17,405 nucleotides of DNA from JANWHF01 sp036276235 (lineage in GTDB: Bacteria > Planctomycetota > Phycisphaerae > Tepidisphaerales > Tepidisphaeraceae), in NCBI GenBank assembly GCA_036276235.1, contig DATBDZ010000179.1, forward strand, positions 1-17,405, read 5' to 3'. Shown here piece by piece: positions 6,039 to 13,773 of this stretch; positions within the stretch are counted from its first letter, which is position 1, and the number at the start of each line of letters is the position of its first letter. The notes below the pieces were generated by a model, which was not told where the DNA came from, did not search any database, and worked only from the letters and a program-made list of their open reading frames with translations. The position numbers and the translations under genes are program-made.

Positions 6039-9000
6039 TATTTATCCTTGTCCTTCTTCTTATTCTGATTCAGCAGATCCTGCAGCGACTTAAGCGGATC
6101 TTCCTTGGCCGGCTGAGAAGTCGGCGGTTGTCCATTCTTGCTCTTATCGTCCTTCTTCTGGCCGAGAATTCCTTGCAGAAGATTTTGTCCGCCGTTTTGG
6201 ATGAGGTTTTGCTGGACGGCTTTGCCGGCGTCGAACTGGGGATTGTTGATCGGGCCGGAAAGCGGGATGGCGATGCCGCCGCCGGCCATCGCGGCGAAGG
6301 TCTTGTTGTTCTGCAGGCCGAAGAGGTCCCAGGGCAAATCGAGCGTCATGTTCATGTTGCGCGTCAGCATGGTGACGTCGCCGAAGAGATGCACGGGGCG
6401 TTTGCTTTCGCCGACCTCGACAACCATGTCGGTGTGCGTGACGCCGTGATCGATGACCACGTGCCATTGCTTGATCTGCCCTTGCAGGCTGGCAACGTGG
6501 AGCGTCTGCGGCGAAATCGCAGCAATGGCGCCGGAGACTTTCTCAAGCATCGGATTGCCGATCTGAACCTGTGAGACGGTAATGTTGGAATCCCAGATCC
6601 CGGTGTTGGAAGCAACGGGCTGCTTCACCGTGTCATCCAGCGGCAGATTCTCGCACTTGTTGACAGTGATGGTCATCTTGCCGGCGGCCTGATTGGCCGT
6701 GATATATAGCGGATTGTTCACCCAATCGCCGACGTTTTGCGCGAGGGCTGGATTGAGATCGATGTTATCCAGCAACTTCTTGCCAGCGGGGATATTGAGC
6801 TTCCAATGCTCGGTAGTCAGATCAGCAAACGCGCCGCCGAGATCGAGCTTGCCGCCGTTAACCGTTGCGGGCGCAGGAAGATTCTGGCCCGCCGGCTTGG
6901 AGGCGTCAGTGATGGAAAGGATGCCGTCCTTGAGCGTGATCGGCAGGAAGAGCTTATCAATCGTCGCGCCCTGTCCCTCGAAATGATCGAGCGTGATATC
7001 ACCATTGGTGGCAAGCAGCGCGATCGGCTGTTTACCCGCGGGAAGCGTCGTCGGGTAGCTGCCGGTCACGGGGAAATGTTTCTTATAGGCGCCGGCGACT
7101 TTCGCGTTCTGCCACTTGGCCTGGCTCTCCTTATCGAAAATGAGCGGGACGAGATATGGCCACAATTTGGGCGCGTCGTAATTGAGATCGACGGCGAAAT
7201 TCTGGAAGCCGCGCGTGTTGGACAGATCGACGATCGAGCCATTCACGACGACTTCCGCGCCAGTAACGCGCGCCGAAAGCTGGCCGATCTTCAACTCCTG
7301 GATCTGATCCATAATCGATGGCTGCGTCGTCGCGGAAGCGACCATCGTAGGTGATGTTGCCGGCGCAGGTCGCAACACGAGGTCGATTGAACTGGCAGAG
7401 ACATCGACATCCTTGACGGGCAATTCCTGATCGCCTTGCTTTGCGGTAACCGCGCGCATCGCCATGGTGGGAACGATGCTGAGACGATCTCCATTACGCG
7501 TGGCATTGAGCGTCAGCGTCGCACTACCGCCCGTAAGCTTCGTCGGCGGCTTGGGTGCGTCGGTGGCCGGCGCGGGTTGCTGCGGCACTGCGCGGGCGTT
7601 GCGCGCCGGTGCGCGCGCGGGCTGAGCCGGCGCGGGAGCGGGCGTCGCCGCCGTCGGAGTCGGCGGGTTGAATGCATCCATCACCACCTGCAACTTCGCC
7701 AGCGAGGGCACATCTACTTTCACTGTCGCCTTGCGGAGCATGTCCATCGTCGAAACGGACTGCGCATCTTTCCCTGTCCCCTGCTTGAGCATGAGCTGCG
7801 TATCGCTCATGTGCGCGGTGAGGAAGCTCCCGGTGACATCAGCGCTGTTGACGGTGGCGGCGGAGAAATCATCCGCCGCGCGAAGGTTCAGCGCGACTTT
7901 CATCTGCTCGTTTTGCAGGCCGGTGGCCTGCGGCGCGGAGATCGTGATGCTGTCAATCGCCAGATCGCTCGTGACCTGAATCTGATGATTTTCGGCGGCG
8001 GATACATTGGCCATCCCGCTGACCAAGCCGCTGCGCAGCGTGCTCCCCTGCTCGGAGGTGGCGACGGCTTCAGCGCTGAAATTGTTCAGCCGATCGTTAA
8101 TCTGCTTCAAATCGATTCTGATGATATGCAGCGCGGCCGTTGGCTGAAGTCGCCCGTCGGCGGTGCTCACGATCCGGATCGGCTGATCCTTCACGCTCTC
8201 CATCGTCACCATGCCGACGTTGTCGCCGATGAACAGGCTGGAAATCGTGATCGTTGAGCCGCCACCGTTGGATTCATAGGTTGCCGGCAGCTTGGCATTC
8301 AGTGCGTAATTGTTCAGCACCGGATGGGTCTTATCCTTGACCAGCGTGATGTCTTTAAGATTGAGCGTCGGATTGAGGATCGCTTTTTTCCCGTCGTAGG
8401 TGACGGAGCCGTTCAGATCGATGATGCCGTTGGTGAATTGAAGATGCTTGTCAGAGAGCGAGGAAAGAAACGCGCCGAATTCATTTTGGATTTGCGCCGG
8501 AAAGATATAGACGACATATTGCAGCGATTCATTCGCCGACGGCGCGGTGGCAGCGCCGGTTGCGGGGGTCATGTTGTAATCGCCCGTCAGCGTCGCATTG
8601 ACTGAAGGGTTGGCCTCGCTGCCGGTGAGAATCTTCCCCTTCACCTCATGTAGTGCCTTCACCAGCCCGTCGGAGCCGCGCTCCAGATTCGCCGCCAGAT
8701 TCAAGCCGACGTACGGCTCTTTCACCGGCGGCTTTCCAGGCAATCCATCGACGACCAAATCTCGAATGGTCGTGTTGACAGAGATGGCGGCTTTGCTCGT
8801 CTGCCCGGGTTTGGCGTCGGCAAGCAAATCGCCCTGGGAATCAAGCGCAACATCCATCACGCCGCCGAGCTTGAGCGCGCCGGTGTCGATCAATTGGCCA
8901 AGCTGCGCCTGCGCGCGCTGAATGTCGGCATGGATCGCGCCTTTGAGCGATGAAAGCGTGGCGGCAGTGACATTTGCCGACGCCCAGGCGGTCTTCGGAT

Positions 9001-10561
9001 CGCTGCCGGTCGAAAGATTCAGCGTGATGTCATGAAGATCCGGGATTTTGCCGGCCAGGCCGCCGCGATCGTTGGCCTTGAGCGCGAGATTGATCGGGTC
9101 GATGGCGATCTTCTTATGCGTCGAATCTTCGCCCGTGATTGCGGAGATGCTCAAGGTCTGGCTGATGTCGGCCTGTGCCGCGGAGAGGCGGACTTCCAAC
9201 GTGTTGGCGATGCGTCCCTTGTCGAGCTTGACGCCTTCCAGCGTGTGCAGCACGTGCGGCAGCATCTGCGCCAGCGGGACCACATCCAAATCAAGATCCG
9301 CGCGCACCGTGCCCGGCGCGCCGGGAGCTTTGTTGTCGGCAAGATTCTGCAGCGCCGCCGGCGAAGCATCCGCCAGCAGCTTGATGGTCGAGGTGCTGGG
9401 CGCGCCATTCACCGAATTGATGACGGTAATCGTAATGGGCTCCGCAGCGCCGCCGGTGCTTAGATGCTGAAGCTGCACCGTATCGCCAACTGTTTTGAGC
9501 GTCGCGCCCGTTTTCTGCGGGATGGCGAGCGTCAAGGTGTCGGCAGAATACGTGTCGCCCGAAAGCGCTGGGCCGCCATAGCGGAAGGCTTTGAGTTGGA
9601 TCGATCCGGAAAGCGAAGCGCCCTCGCCGGGCTTGAGCGTTGCGTTGATCGAGCCATTGGTATTGCCCGCCAGCACCGTATCGGGCACCGCAAATGCAAA
9701 TCCTTTCAGATCGATATTCTCAAGCGTCAGCGTTTGCGCAACGTCCATCTGCTCCGGCTTAAGCATCTCATTATTCTTCACCGCGATGACCTGGCCATTG
9801 AGGCTAATGCTTCCGGGGACTGATGCACCGTTCTCCTCGACAATCTTCAGATTATTGGTGATCGGCGAATTGATATCGGGAATTTTCACTTCGCCGTCGA
9901 TGGCGGTGAGTTTCACCATGTCATGCTGCTGCTTGCCGGTCTTGGGATCTTTGGTGATGTTCTCAATCGTGCCGCGGCAATTGACCAGGCGAATCTGGCC
10001 GCTGACCTCCGGGAGCTTTCCAGAAGAGGACTTTTCGGATTCGCTCTTGGAAGATTTTGAAGTCGAGGACGTTGGGGATTTGGCGAGCTTCTGAAAGTTG
10101 ATTGAGTCGCCATCGCGAAGCAGATAGAAATCCAGACCCTGAATCACCGTGTCGCCGATCGCGTATTTGCCCCTGATCGCGTTGAGCAGTGAGAGTTGCG
10201 TGCTGACATGTGGGATCTCGAGGATCTGGCGATTCTGGTCGTCGAAGATTTTGATGCCGTCCGCTTTGATGCCGCCGGTCCATCCGATTGACCAGTCGGC
10301 GATCTGCAATTTGCCATTCAGTTGATCGTTGACCTTCCCCACCACGATTGATCGCACCCACCCCGTACTGGCGATCGTTGGGATCAGCAACGCCAGCAGC
10401 AACAATACGATCACCAGGCCGGCGACGATATAAAGCGTTCGCCGAAGCCAACGCCGCTTTGGCGGCGGGTTGGGAGCGGGAACGTCGGCGTGCGGCGGCT
10501 CGCCGCCGGTTGGGGGTTGCGGCGGAGATTGAGGATCGTTAGCGGGGTTCTGCTGAGTCAT
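6038..10561 (-). CDS. Large AsmA/TamB-like inner-membrane-anchored envelope protein
   Basis: This 1507-residue protein has an AsmA-family layout. A Pro-rich cytoplasmic tail (1-35), a basic KRRWLRR stop and one membrane helix (about 42-64) come first. An AsmA-type opening follows, with VNDQLNGKLQIADWSIGWTG (77-96), then a very long beta-rich periplasmic region. A Ser-rich insert lies at about 160-182 and an Ala/Pro-rich linker at about 960-1005, splitting the repeat region in two. The C-terminal part contains GGGIAIPLSGPINNPQFD, typical of AsmA/DUF748 ends, and a Lys/Asp-rich tail. Family members bridge the periplasm and move phospholipid to the outer membrane; this role is inferred. No Shine-Dalgarno site is seen at the ATG. 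It is divergent from gmd across 203 bases and coupled to the TPR gene downstream. Confidence 0.85.
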   Translation of the reverse strand: MTQQNPANDPQSPPQPPTGGEPPHADVPAPNPPPKRRWLRRTLYIVAGLVIVLLLLALLIPTIASTGWVRSIVVGKVNDQLNGKLQIADWSIGWTGGIKADGIKIFDDQNRQILEIPHVSTQLSLLNAIRGKYAIGDTVIQGLDFYLLRDGDSINFQKLAKSPTSSTSKSSKSESEKSSSGKLPEVSGQIRLVNCRGTIENITKDPKTGKQQHDMVKLTAIDGEVKIPDINSPITNNLKIVEENGASVPGSISLNGQVIAVKNNEMLKPEQMDVAQTLTLENIDLKGFAFAVPDTVLAGNTNGSINATLKPGEGASLSGSIQLKAFRYGGPALSGDTYSADTLTLAIPQKTGATLKTVGDTVQLQHLSTGGAAEPITITVINSVNGAPSTSTIKLLADASPAALQNLADNKAPGAPGTVRADLDLDVVPLAQMLPHVLHTLEGVKLDKGRIANTLEVRLSAAQADISQTLSISAITGEDSTHKKIAIDPINLALKANDRGGLAGKIPDLHDITLNLSTGSDPKTAWASANVTAATLSSLKGAIHADIQRAQAQLGQLIDTGALKLGGVMDVALDSQGDLLADAKPGQTSKAAISVNTTIRDLVVDGLPGKPPVKEPYVGLNLAANLERGSDGLVKALHEVKGKILTGSEANPSVNATLTGDYNMTPATGAATAPSANESLQYVVYIFPAQIQNEFGAFLSSLSDKHLQFTNGIIDLNGSVTYDGKKAILNPTLNLKDITLVKDKTHPVLNNYALNAKLPATYESNGGGSTITISSLFIGDNVGMVTMESVKDQPIRIVSTADGRLQPTAALHIIRIDLKQINDRLNNFSAEAVATSEQGSTLRSGLVSGMANVSAAENHQIQVTSDLAIDSITISAPQATGLQNEQMKVALNLRAADDFSAATVNSADVTGSFLTAHMSDTQLMLKQGTGKDAQSVSTMDMLRKATVKVDVPSLAKLQVVMDAFNPPTPTAATPAPAPAQPARAPARNARAVPQQPAPATDAPKPPTKLTGGSATLTLNATRNGDRLSIVPTMAMRAVTAKQGDQELPVKDVDVSASSIDLVLRPAPATSPTMVASATTQPSIMDQIQELKIGQLSARVTGAEVVVNGSIVDLSNTRGFQNFAVDLNYDAPKLWPYLVPLIFDKESQAKWQNAKVAGAYKKHFPVTGSYPTTLPAGKQPIALLATNGDITLDHFEGQGATIDKLFLPITLKDGILSITDASKPAGQNLPAPATVNGGKLDLGGAFADLTTEHWKLNIPAGKKLLDNIDLNPALAQNVGDWVNNPLYITANQAAGKMTITVNKCENLPLDDTVKQPVASNTGIWDSNITVSQVQIGNPMLEKVSGAIAAISPQTLHVASLQGQIKQWHVVIDHGVTHTDMVVEVGESKRPVHLFGDVTMLTRNMNMTLDLPWDLFGLQNNKTFAAMAGGGIAIPLSGPINNPQFDAGKAVQQNLIQNGGQNLLQGILGQKKDDKSKNGQPPTSQPAKEDPLKSLQDLLNQNKKKDKDK

Positions 10562-10661
10562 GATTGGTAATCGTTAGTCTAGCCATGCGGCCGCAAGCGA
10601 TCTATCCGCAAAAGTTTGCCTCTCTTAACAAGCTGATGTGGGTGGACCGATATTTAACGCG

Positions 10662-10690
10662 TTGTCGCGCGTGGATTTGGCCGATAAACT
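10662..10690 (+). promoter_or_regulatory. Probable gmd promoter
   Basis: TTGTCG (10662-10667), a 17-base spacer and TAAACT (10685-10690) make a reasonable sigma-70-type promoter. It would give a leader of roughly 65-70 bases ahead of gmd, which has a Shine-Dalgarno site. It lies in the divergent region 10562-10764; no convincing promoter was found there for the minus-strand AsmA-like gene. Confidence 0.5.
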
Positions 10691-10764
10691 TTGTTGTCTG
10701 TGTGGTCGATCAGGCACGTGGGGATCGAAGGCCGACATAACATCCAGACAGCAGGAAAGGGACT

Positions 10765-11811
10765 ATGCCCCACGTTGGACGTAAAAAAGCGTTGATCACC
10801 GGTATCACCGGTCAGGATGGTTCGTATCTGGCGGAGTTTCTGCTCGCCAAAGATTACGAGGTGCACGGCGTCATTCGCCGCAGCAGCTCGTTTAATACCA
10901 GCCGCCTGGAACATCTGTACGTCGATCCGCACGATCCCAACGCCCGCCTCTTTTTGCATTACGGCGATCTCGTGGACGGCACCGGCTTGCGGGAGATTCT
11001 CGGCCGCGTAAAGCCCGATGAGGTCTATAACCTGGGCGCCCAGAGCCACGTGCGCGTCAGCTTCGATCAGCCGGTCTATACCGTTCAGGCTGATGCGATG
11101 GGGACAATCAATCTGCTGGAAGCGATTCGCGATGTCTCCAAACGCTCGATCCGCTTTTATCAGGCATCGAGCAGCGAGATGTACGGGAAGGTGGTCGAAA
11201 CGCCGCAGACCGAAACGACGCCTTTTCATCCGCGCAGTCCCTATGCATGCGCGAAGGTGTACAGCTATTGGCAGACGGTGAACTATCGCGAGAGCTACGG
11301 GATGTTCGCCTGCAACGGGATCCTCTTTAACCACGAGAGCCCCCGGCGCGGCGAAACGTTTGTCACCCGCAAGATCACCCGCGCCGCGACGCGCATCAAG
11401 GAAGGGTTGCAGCGCAAGCTGTTCCTGGGCAATCTCGAAGCCAAGCGCGACTGGGGCTTCGCCGGCGATTATGTCGAGGCGATGTGGCTGATGCTCCAGC
11501 AGGATAAGCCGGAGGATTTTGTCATCGCAACCGGCGAAACCTACAGCGTCCGCCAATTCCTCGAGGAATGCTTTGGCTTCCTGGGGATGGATTGGAAAAA
11601 ATACGTCGAGGTGGACGAGCGCTATTTCCGCCCGGCCGAAGTGGATTTGCTGCAAGGCAACGCATCAAAAGCGCGCCAGCAGCTCGGCTGGAAGCCGCGC
11701 GTCAGCTTCAAGGGGCTGGTGAAGATGATGGTGGAGGCCGACTGGCACAGCGCCCGCCGCGAGCGCATGCTCACCGAGCAGGAAAAGAAGATGCGGTCGG
11801 AAGTGGCGTAG
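10765..11811 (+). CDS. gmd: GDP-mannose 4,6-dehydratase
   Basis: This 348-residue enzyme is full length for the family. It converts GDP-D-mannose to GDP-4-keto-6-deoxy-D-mannose in the cytoplasm using NADP. The Rossmann loop GITGQDG (13-19) and the RRSSSFNTSRLEH segment (38-50) are the nucleotide-binding signatures. The catalytic region shows SSSEMYG (135-141) and the Y160-x3-K164 pair within SPYACAKVYSYW. NHESPRRGETFVTRKI is the conserved substrate-side loop. AGGAAAGG four bases before the ATG is a strong ribosome-binding site. The next gene, fcl, carries the following step, so the pair makes GDP-L-fucose. The family call is firm. Confidence 0.97.
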   Translation: MPHVGRKKALITGITGQDGSYLAEFLLAKDYEVHGVIRRSSSFNTSRLEHLYVDPHDPNARLFLHYGDLVDGTGLREILGRVKPDEVYNLGAQSHVRVSFDQPVYTVQADAMGTINLLEAIRDVSKRSIRFYQASSSEMYGKVVETPQTETTPFHPRSPYACAKVYSYWQTVNYRESYGMFACNGILFNHESPRRGETFVTRKITRAATRIKEGLQRKLFLGNLEAKRDWGFAGDYVEAMWLMLQQDKPEDFVIATGETYSVRQFLEECFGFLGMDWKKYVEVDERYFRPAEVDLLQGNASKARQQLGWKPRVSFKGLVKMMVEADWHSARRERMLTEQEKKMRSEVA

Positions 11812-11824
11812 GCCGGCTGGAAAT

Positions 11825-11983
11825 CCGAAGCCCGAATCCCCGAAATCCGAATGAAGTCCGAAATCCGAATGACGAAAGGAAGACTTGAAGACCGCTTCGC
11901 ATCTTCGTCTCTTCGCGTGACCATCTCTCATTCGGAATTTGGTCATTCGGATTTGATTCGGATTTCGGGGATTCGGACTTCGG
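11825..11983. repeat. Long imperfect inverted repeat between gmd and fcl
   Basis: The left arm 11825-11873 and right arm 11942-11983 are reverse complements apart from about one substitution and a 7-base insertion in the left arm. The arms are built from CCGAAATCCGAATGA-type words repeated head to tail. The centre (11874-11941) holds CTTCG-rich subrepeats. It starts 13 bases past the gmd stop and ends 16 bases before fcl. In RNA it would fold into a long hairpin that could weaken read-through or protect the gmd 3' end (inference). It looks like a dispersed palindromic repeat; no T-tract is present. Confidence 0.75.
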
Positions 11984-11986
11984 CAT

Positions 11987-11992
11987 TATTAT
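11987..11992 (+). promoter_or_regulatory. Possible -10 box for a leaderless fcl transcript
   Basis: TATTAT lies 7 bases before the fcl ATG, in a place where the expected Shine-Dalgarno site is missing (the sequence is CCTCCCC). No good -35 box is seen. The geometry matches the arsR and uma2 starts. Confidence 0.35.
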
Positions 11993-11999
11993 CCTCCCC

Positions 12000-12965
12000 A
12001 TGGCTAACACGACCCCGTCCCACTCCGATCGCATCCTCGTCACCGGCGGCGCCGGGTTTCTCGGGAGCTTTGTCATCGAGAAGCTTCGGGCGCGCGGGTA
12101 TGACGAGATCGTCGTTCCACGGCGTAAGGAATATGACTTGACGCGCGAAGCGGATGTGGAGCGGCTCTATGCCGACTCCAAGCCGGCGGTCGTGCTGCAT
12201 CTGGCGGCGGAAGTCGGCGGCATCGGCGCCAACCGTGAGAACCCCGGCCGCTACTTCTTTGCCAACGCGGCGATGGGCCTTCATCTGATTGAAGGGGCGC
12301 GCAAAAATAAGATCAAGAAATTCGTGCAGGTGGGGACGATCTGTGCCTATCCGAAATTCACGCCGGTGCCGTTCCAGGAATCGGAGCTGTGGAACGGATA
12401 TCCGGAAGAAACCAATGCACCCTACGGCATCGCCAAGAAGGCGCTGATGGTGATGTGCCAGGCGTATCGCCAGCAGTACGGCCTGAACGCGATTTATCTT
12501 CTGCCGGTGAATCTGTACGGCCCGCGCGACAACTTCGATCTGCGCAGCTCGCACGTGATCCCCGCGCTGATCCGCAAATGCGTCGAGGCACGCCTGCGCG
12601 GCGACAAGGAGATCATCGCCTGGGGCACCGGCGCCGCAAGCCGCGAGTTTCTCTACGCCGCCGACTGCGCCGAAGGCCTGGTGCTGGCGATGGAACGCTA
12701 CGATTCGCCCGACCCGATCAACCTAGGCAGCGGCCGCGAGATCACGATCCGCGATCTGATGCACCTCATCGCCAGGCTCTGTCGCTTCGAGGGAAAGATC
12801 ACGTGGGACGCTTCGCAGCCGGACGGCCAGCCCCGCAGATGCCTGGATGTAAGCGCCGCGCGCGAGAAGCTGGGTTTTGTCGCGAACACGCCGTTTGAGG
12901 AGGGGCTGAAAACAACAATCGAATGGTTTGAAGCCAACCGCGGCAAGGCACCGAGGACCGCCTGA
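12000..12965 (+). CDS. fcl: GDP-L-fucose synthase
   Basis: This 321-residue short-chain-dehydrogenase enzyme epimerises and reduces GDP-4-keto-6-deoxymannose to GDP-L-fucose using NADPH. GGAGFLG (16-22) is the cofactor loop. The catalytic set is T114 and C116 in VGTICAYP, Y143 and K147 in APYGIAKKAL, and H186 in SSHVIPALIRK. T114 stands where E. coli Fcl has Ser107, a conservative change. VNLYGPRDNFD and the SREFLYAADCAEG segment are also family-typical. There is no Shine-Dalgarno site; translation may be leaderless from TATTAT at 11987 or follow read-through from gmd. It completes the GDP-fucose pathway started by gmd. A diverged copy of its last 14 codons occurs at 13685-13726. Confidence 0.95.
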   Translation: MANTTPSHSDRILVTGGAGFLGSFVIEKLRARGYDEIVVPRRKEYDLTREADVERLYADSKPAVVLHLAAEVGGIGANRENPGRYFFANAAMGLHLIEGARKNKIKKFVQVGTICAYPKFTPVPFQESELWNGYPEETNAPYGIAKKALMVMCQAYRQQYGLNAIYLLPVNLYGPRDNFDLRSSHVIPALIRKCVEARLRGDKEIIAWGTGAASREFLYAADCAEGLVLAMERYDSPDPINLGSGREITIRDLMHLIARLCRFEGKITWDASQPDGQPRRCLDVSAAREKLGFVANTPFEEGLKTTIEWFEANRGKAPRTA

Positions 12966-13020
12966 AGCGTGGGCCGAGGAAGTGAACTCAGTAGACTCGC
13001 CCAAGTCAAAGCCACTCTGC

Positions 13021-13026
13021 TACAAT
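13021..13026 (+). promoter_or_regulatory. -10-like box just upstream of the Uma2-family gene
   Basis: TACAAT lies 7 bases before the ATG at 13034, and no Shine-Dalgarno site is present. A clear -35 element at 16-18 bases is missing. If used, transcription would start on or next to the start codon. Confidence 0.4.
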
Positions 13027-13033
13027 CCACCTG

Positions 13034-13687
13034 ATGACGCTCGTTCAGCAGATGCTTCGATCGCCGAGGTTCCCGCAATATGTGCGGGAGCTTGAGGACA
13101 TTCTGGAGGCGGAGAAGGATCGCCGTCGCAGGTTTCAGGATGAGGTCAGCGAGCAACAAAAGGCGGAATTCATCAATGGTGAGGTGATCGTGCATTCACC
13201 CGTCGCGCTGGAACACGACCAGGTTTCCACCAATCTGCTCGTACTCGCCAAGACATTCGCAACGCGACACGAATTGGGGTACGTCGGCCATGAAAAGCTG
13301 CTTGTTTCGTTGACTCGCAACGACTACGAGCCGGATGTTTGCTTTTTCGGCACGGCCAAATCCTCGAAATTCAGGGCTGGGCAGATGAAATTCCCGGCTC
13401 CTGATTTCGTCGCCGAGATCATTTCGCGGAGCACTGAGCACATCGACCGCAAAGTCAAGTTCGAGGATTATGCGGCGCACGGGGTAAGCGAATATTGGAT
13501 CATCGATCCTCGCAAGCGGACAGTCGAGCTATACGTGCTTGCCGGCGACCGTTACGGCTCCGCGCGCAAGGTAAAGGATGGGACAATTCGAAGCCGCGCG
13601 ATCAATGGCTTTGTGATTCCCGTACGCGCCCTGTTTGATGCCAAGGAGAATCTCAGGGTCCTGCAGGGTATCCTGAACGAAACCTGA
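13034..13687 (+). CDS. Uma2-family (DUF820) PD-(D/E)xK nuclease-like protein
   Basis: This 217-residue protein has the Uma2/DUF820 layout. EFINGEVIVHSP (45-56) opens the domain and HDQVSTNLLVLAKTF (61-75) follows. YEPDVCFF (98-105) holds the first acidic residue D101. PDFVAEIISRST (123-134) holds E128, with D138/K140/K142 after it. The GVSEYWIIDP strand (150-159) is the family signature. An extra N-terminal segment (1-40) is charged and helical. Members are predicted nucleases abundant in cyanobacteria and planctomycetes; biological roles are mostly untested. The gene stands alone. Its immediate 3' flank resembles the 3' end of fcl, which suggests it arrived by recombination. Confidence 0.9.
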   Translation: MTLVQQMLRSPRFPQYVRELEDILEAEKDRRRRFQDEVSEQQKAEFINGEVIVHSPVALEHDQVSTNLLVLAKTFATRHELGYVGHEKLLVSLTRNDYEPDVCFFGTAKSSKFRAGQMKFPAPDFVAEIISRSTEHIDRKVKFEDYAAHGVSEYWIIDPRKRTVELYVLAGDRYGSARKVKDGTIRSRAINGFVIPVRALFDAKENLRVLQGILNET

Positions 13688-13726
13688 TTCGACGCCAACC
13701 GCGGGAAGGCGCCGCGTAGGACCTGA
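13685..13726 (+). pseudogene. Diverged copy of the fcl 3' end
   Basis: Beginning at the TGA stop of the Uma2 gene and staying in its frame, the sequence reads FDANRGKAPRRT then a stop. The true fcl end (12924-12965) reads WFEANRGKAPRTA then a stop. Across the first ten codons 25 of 30 bases match, and all five differences fall at third codon positions; fcl's TGG (Trp) corresponds to the Uma2 TGA. The pattern suggests a fragment of an fcl relative rather than chance. Confidence 0.5.
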
Positions 13727-13773
13727 TCCGCTGGGAATGCCCGTCGGCCCTGAGCATAACATAACCCCTCACG

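Noticed and set aside
7436..8257. 273-codon plus-strand frame opposite the AsmA-like gene, among other long antisense frames.
   Set aside because: It is Arg/Gly-rich with no domain and mirrors the codon bias of the real minus-strand gene.
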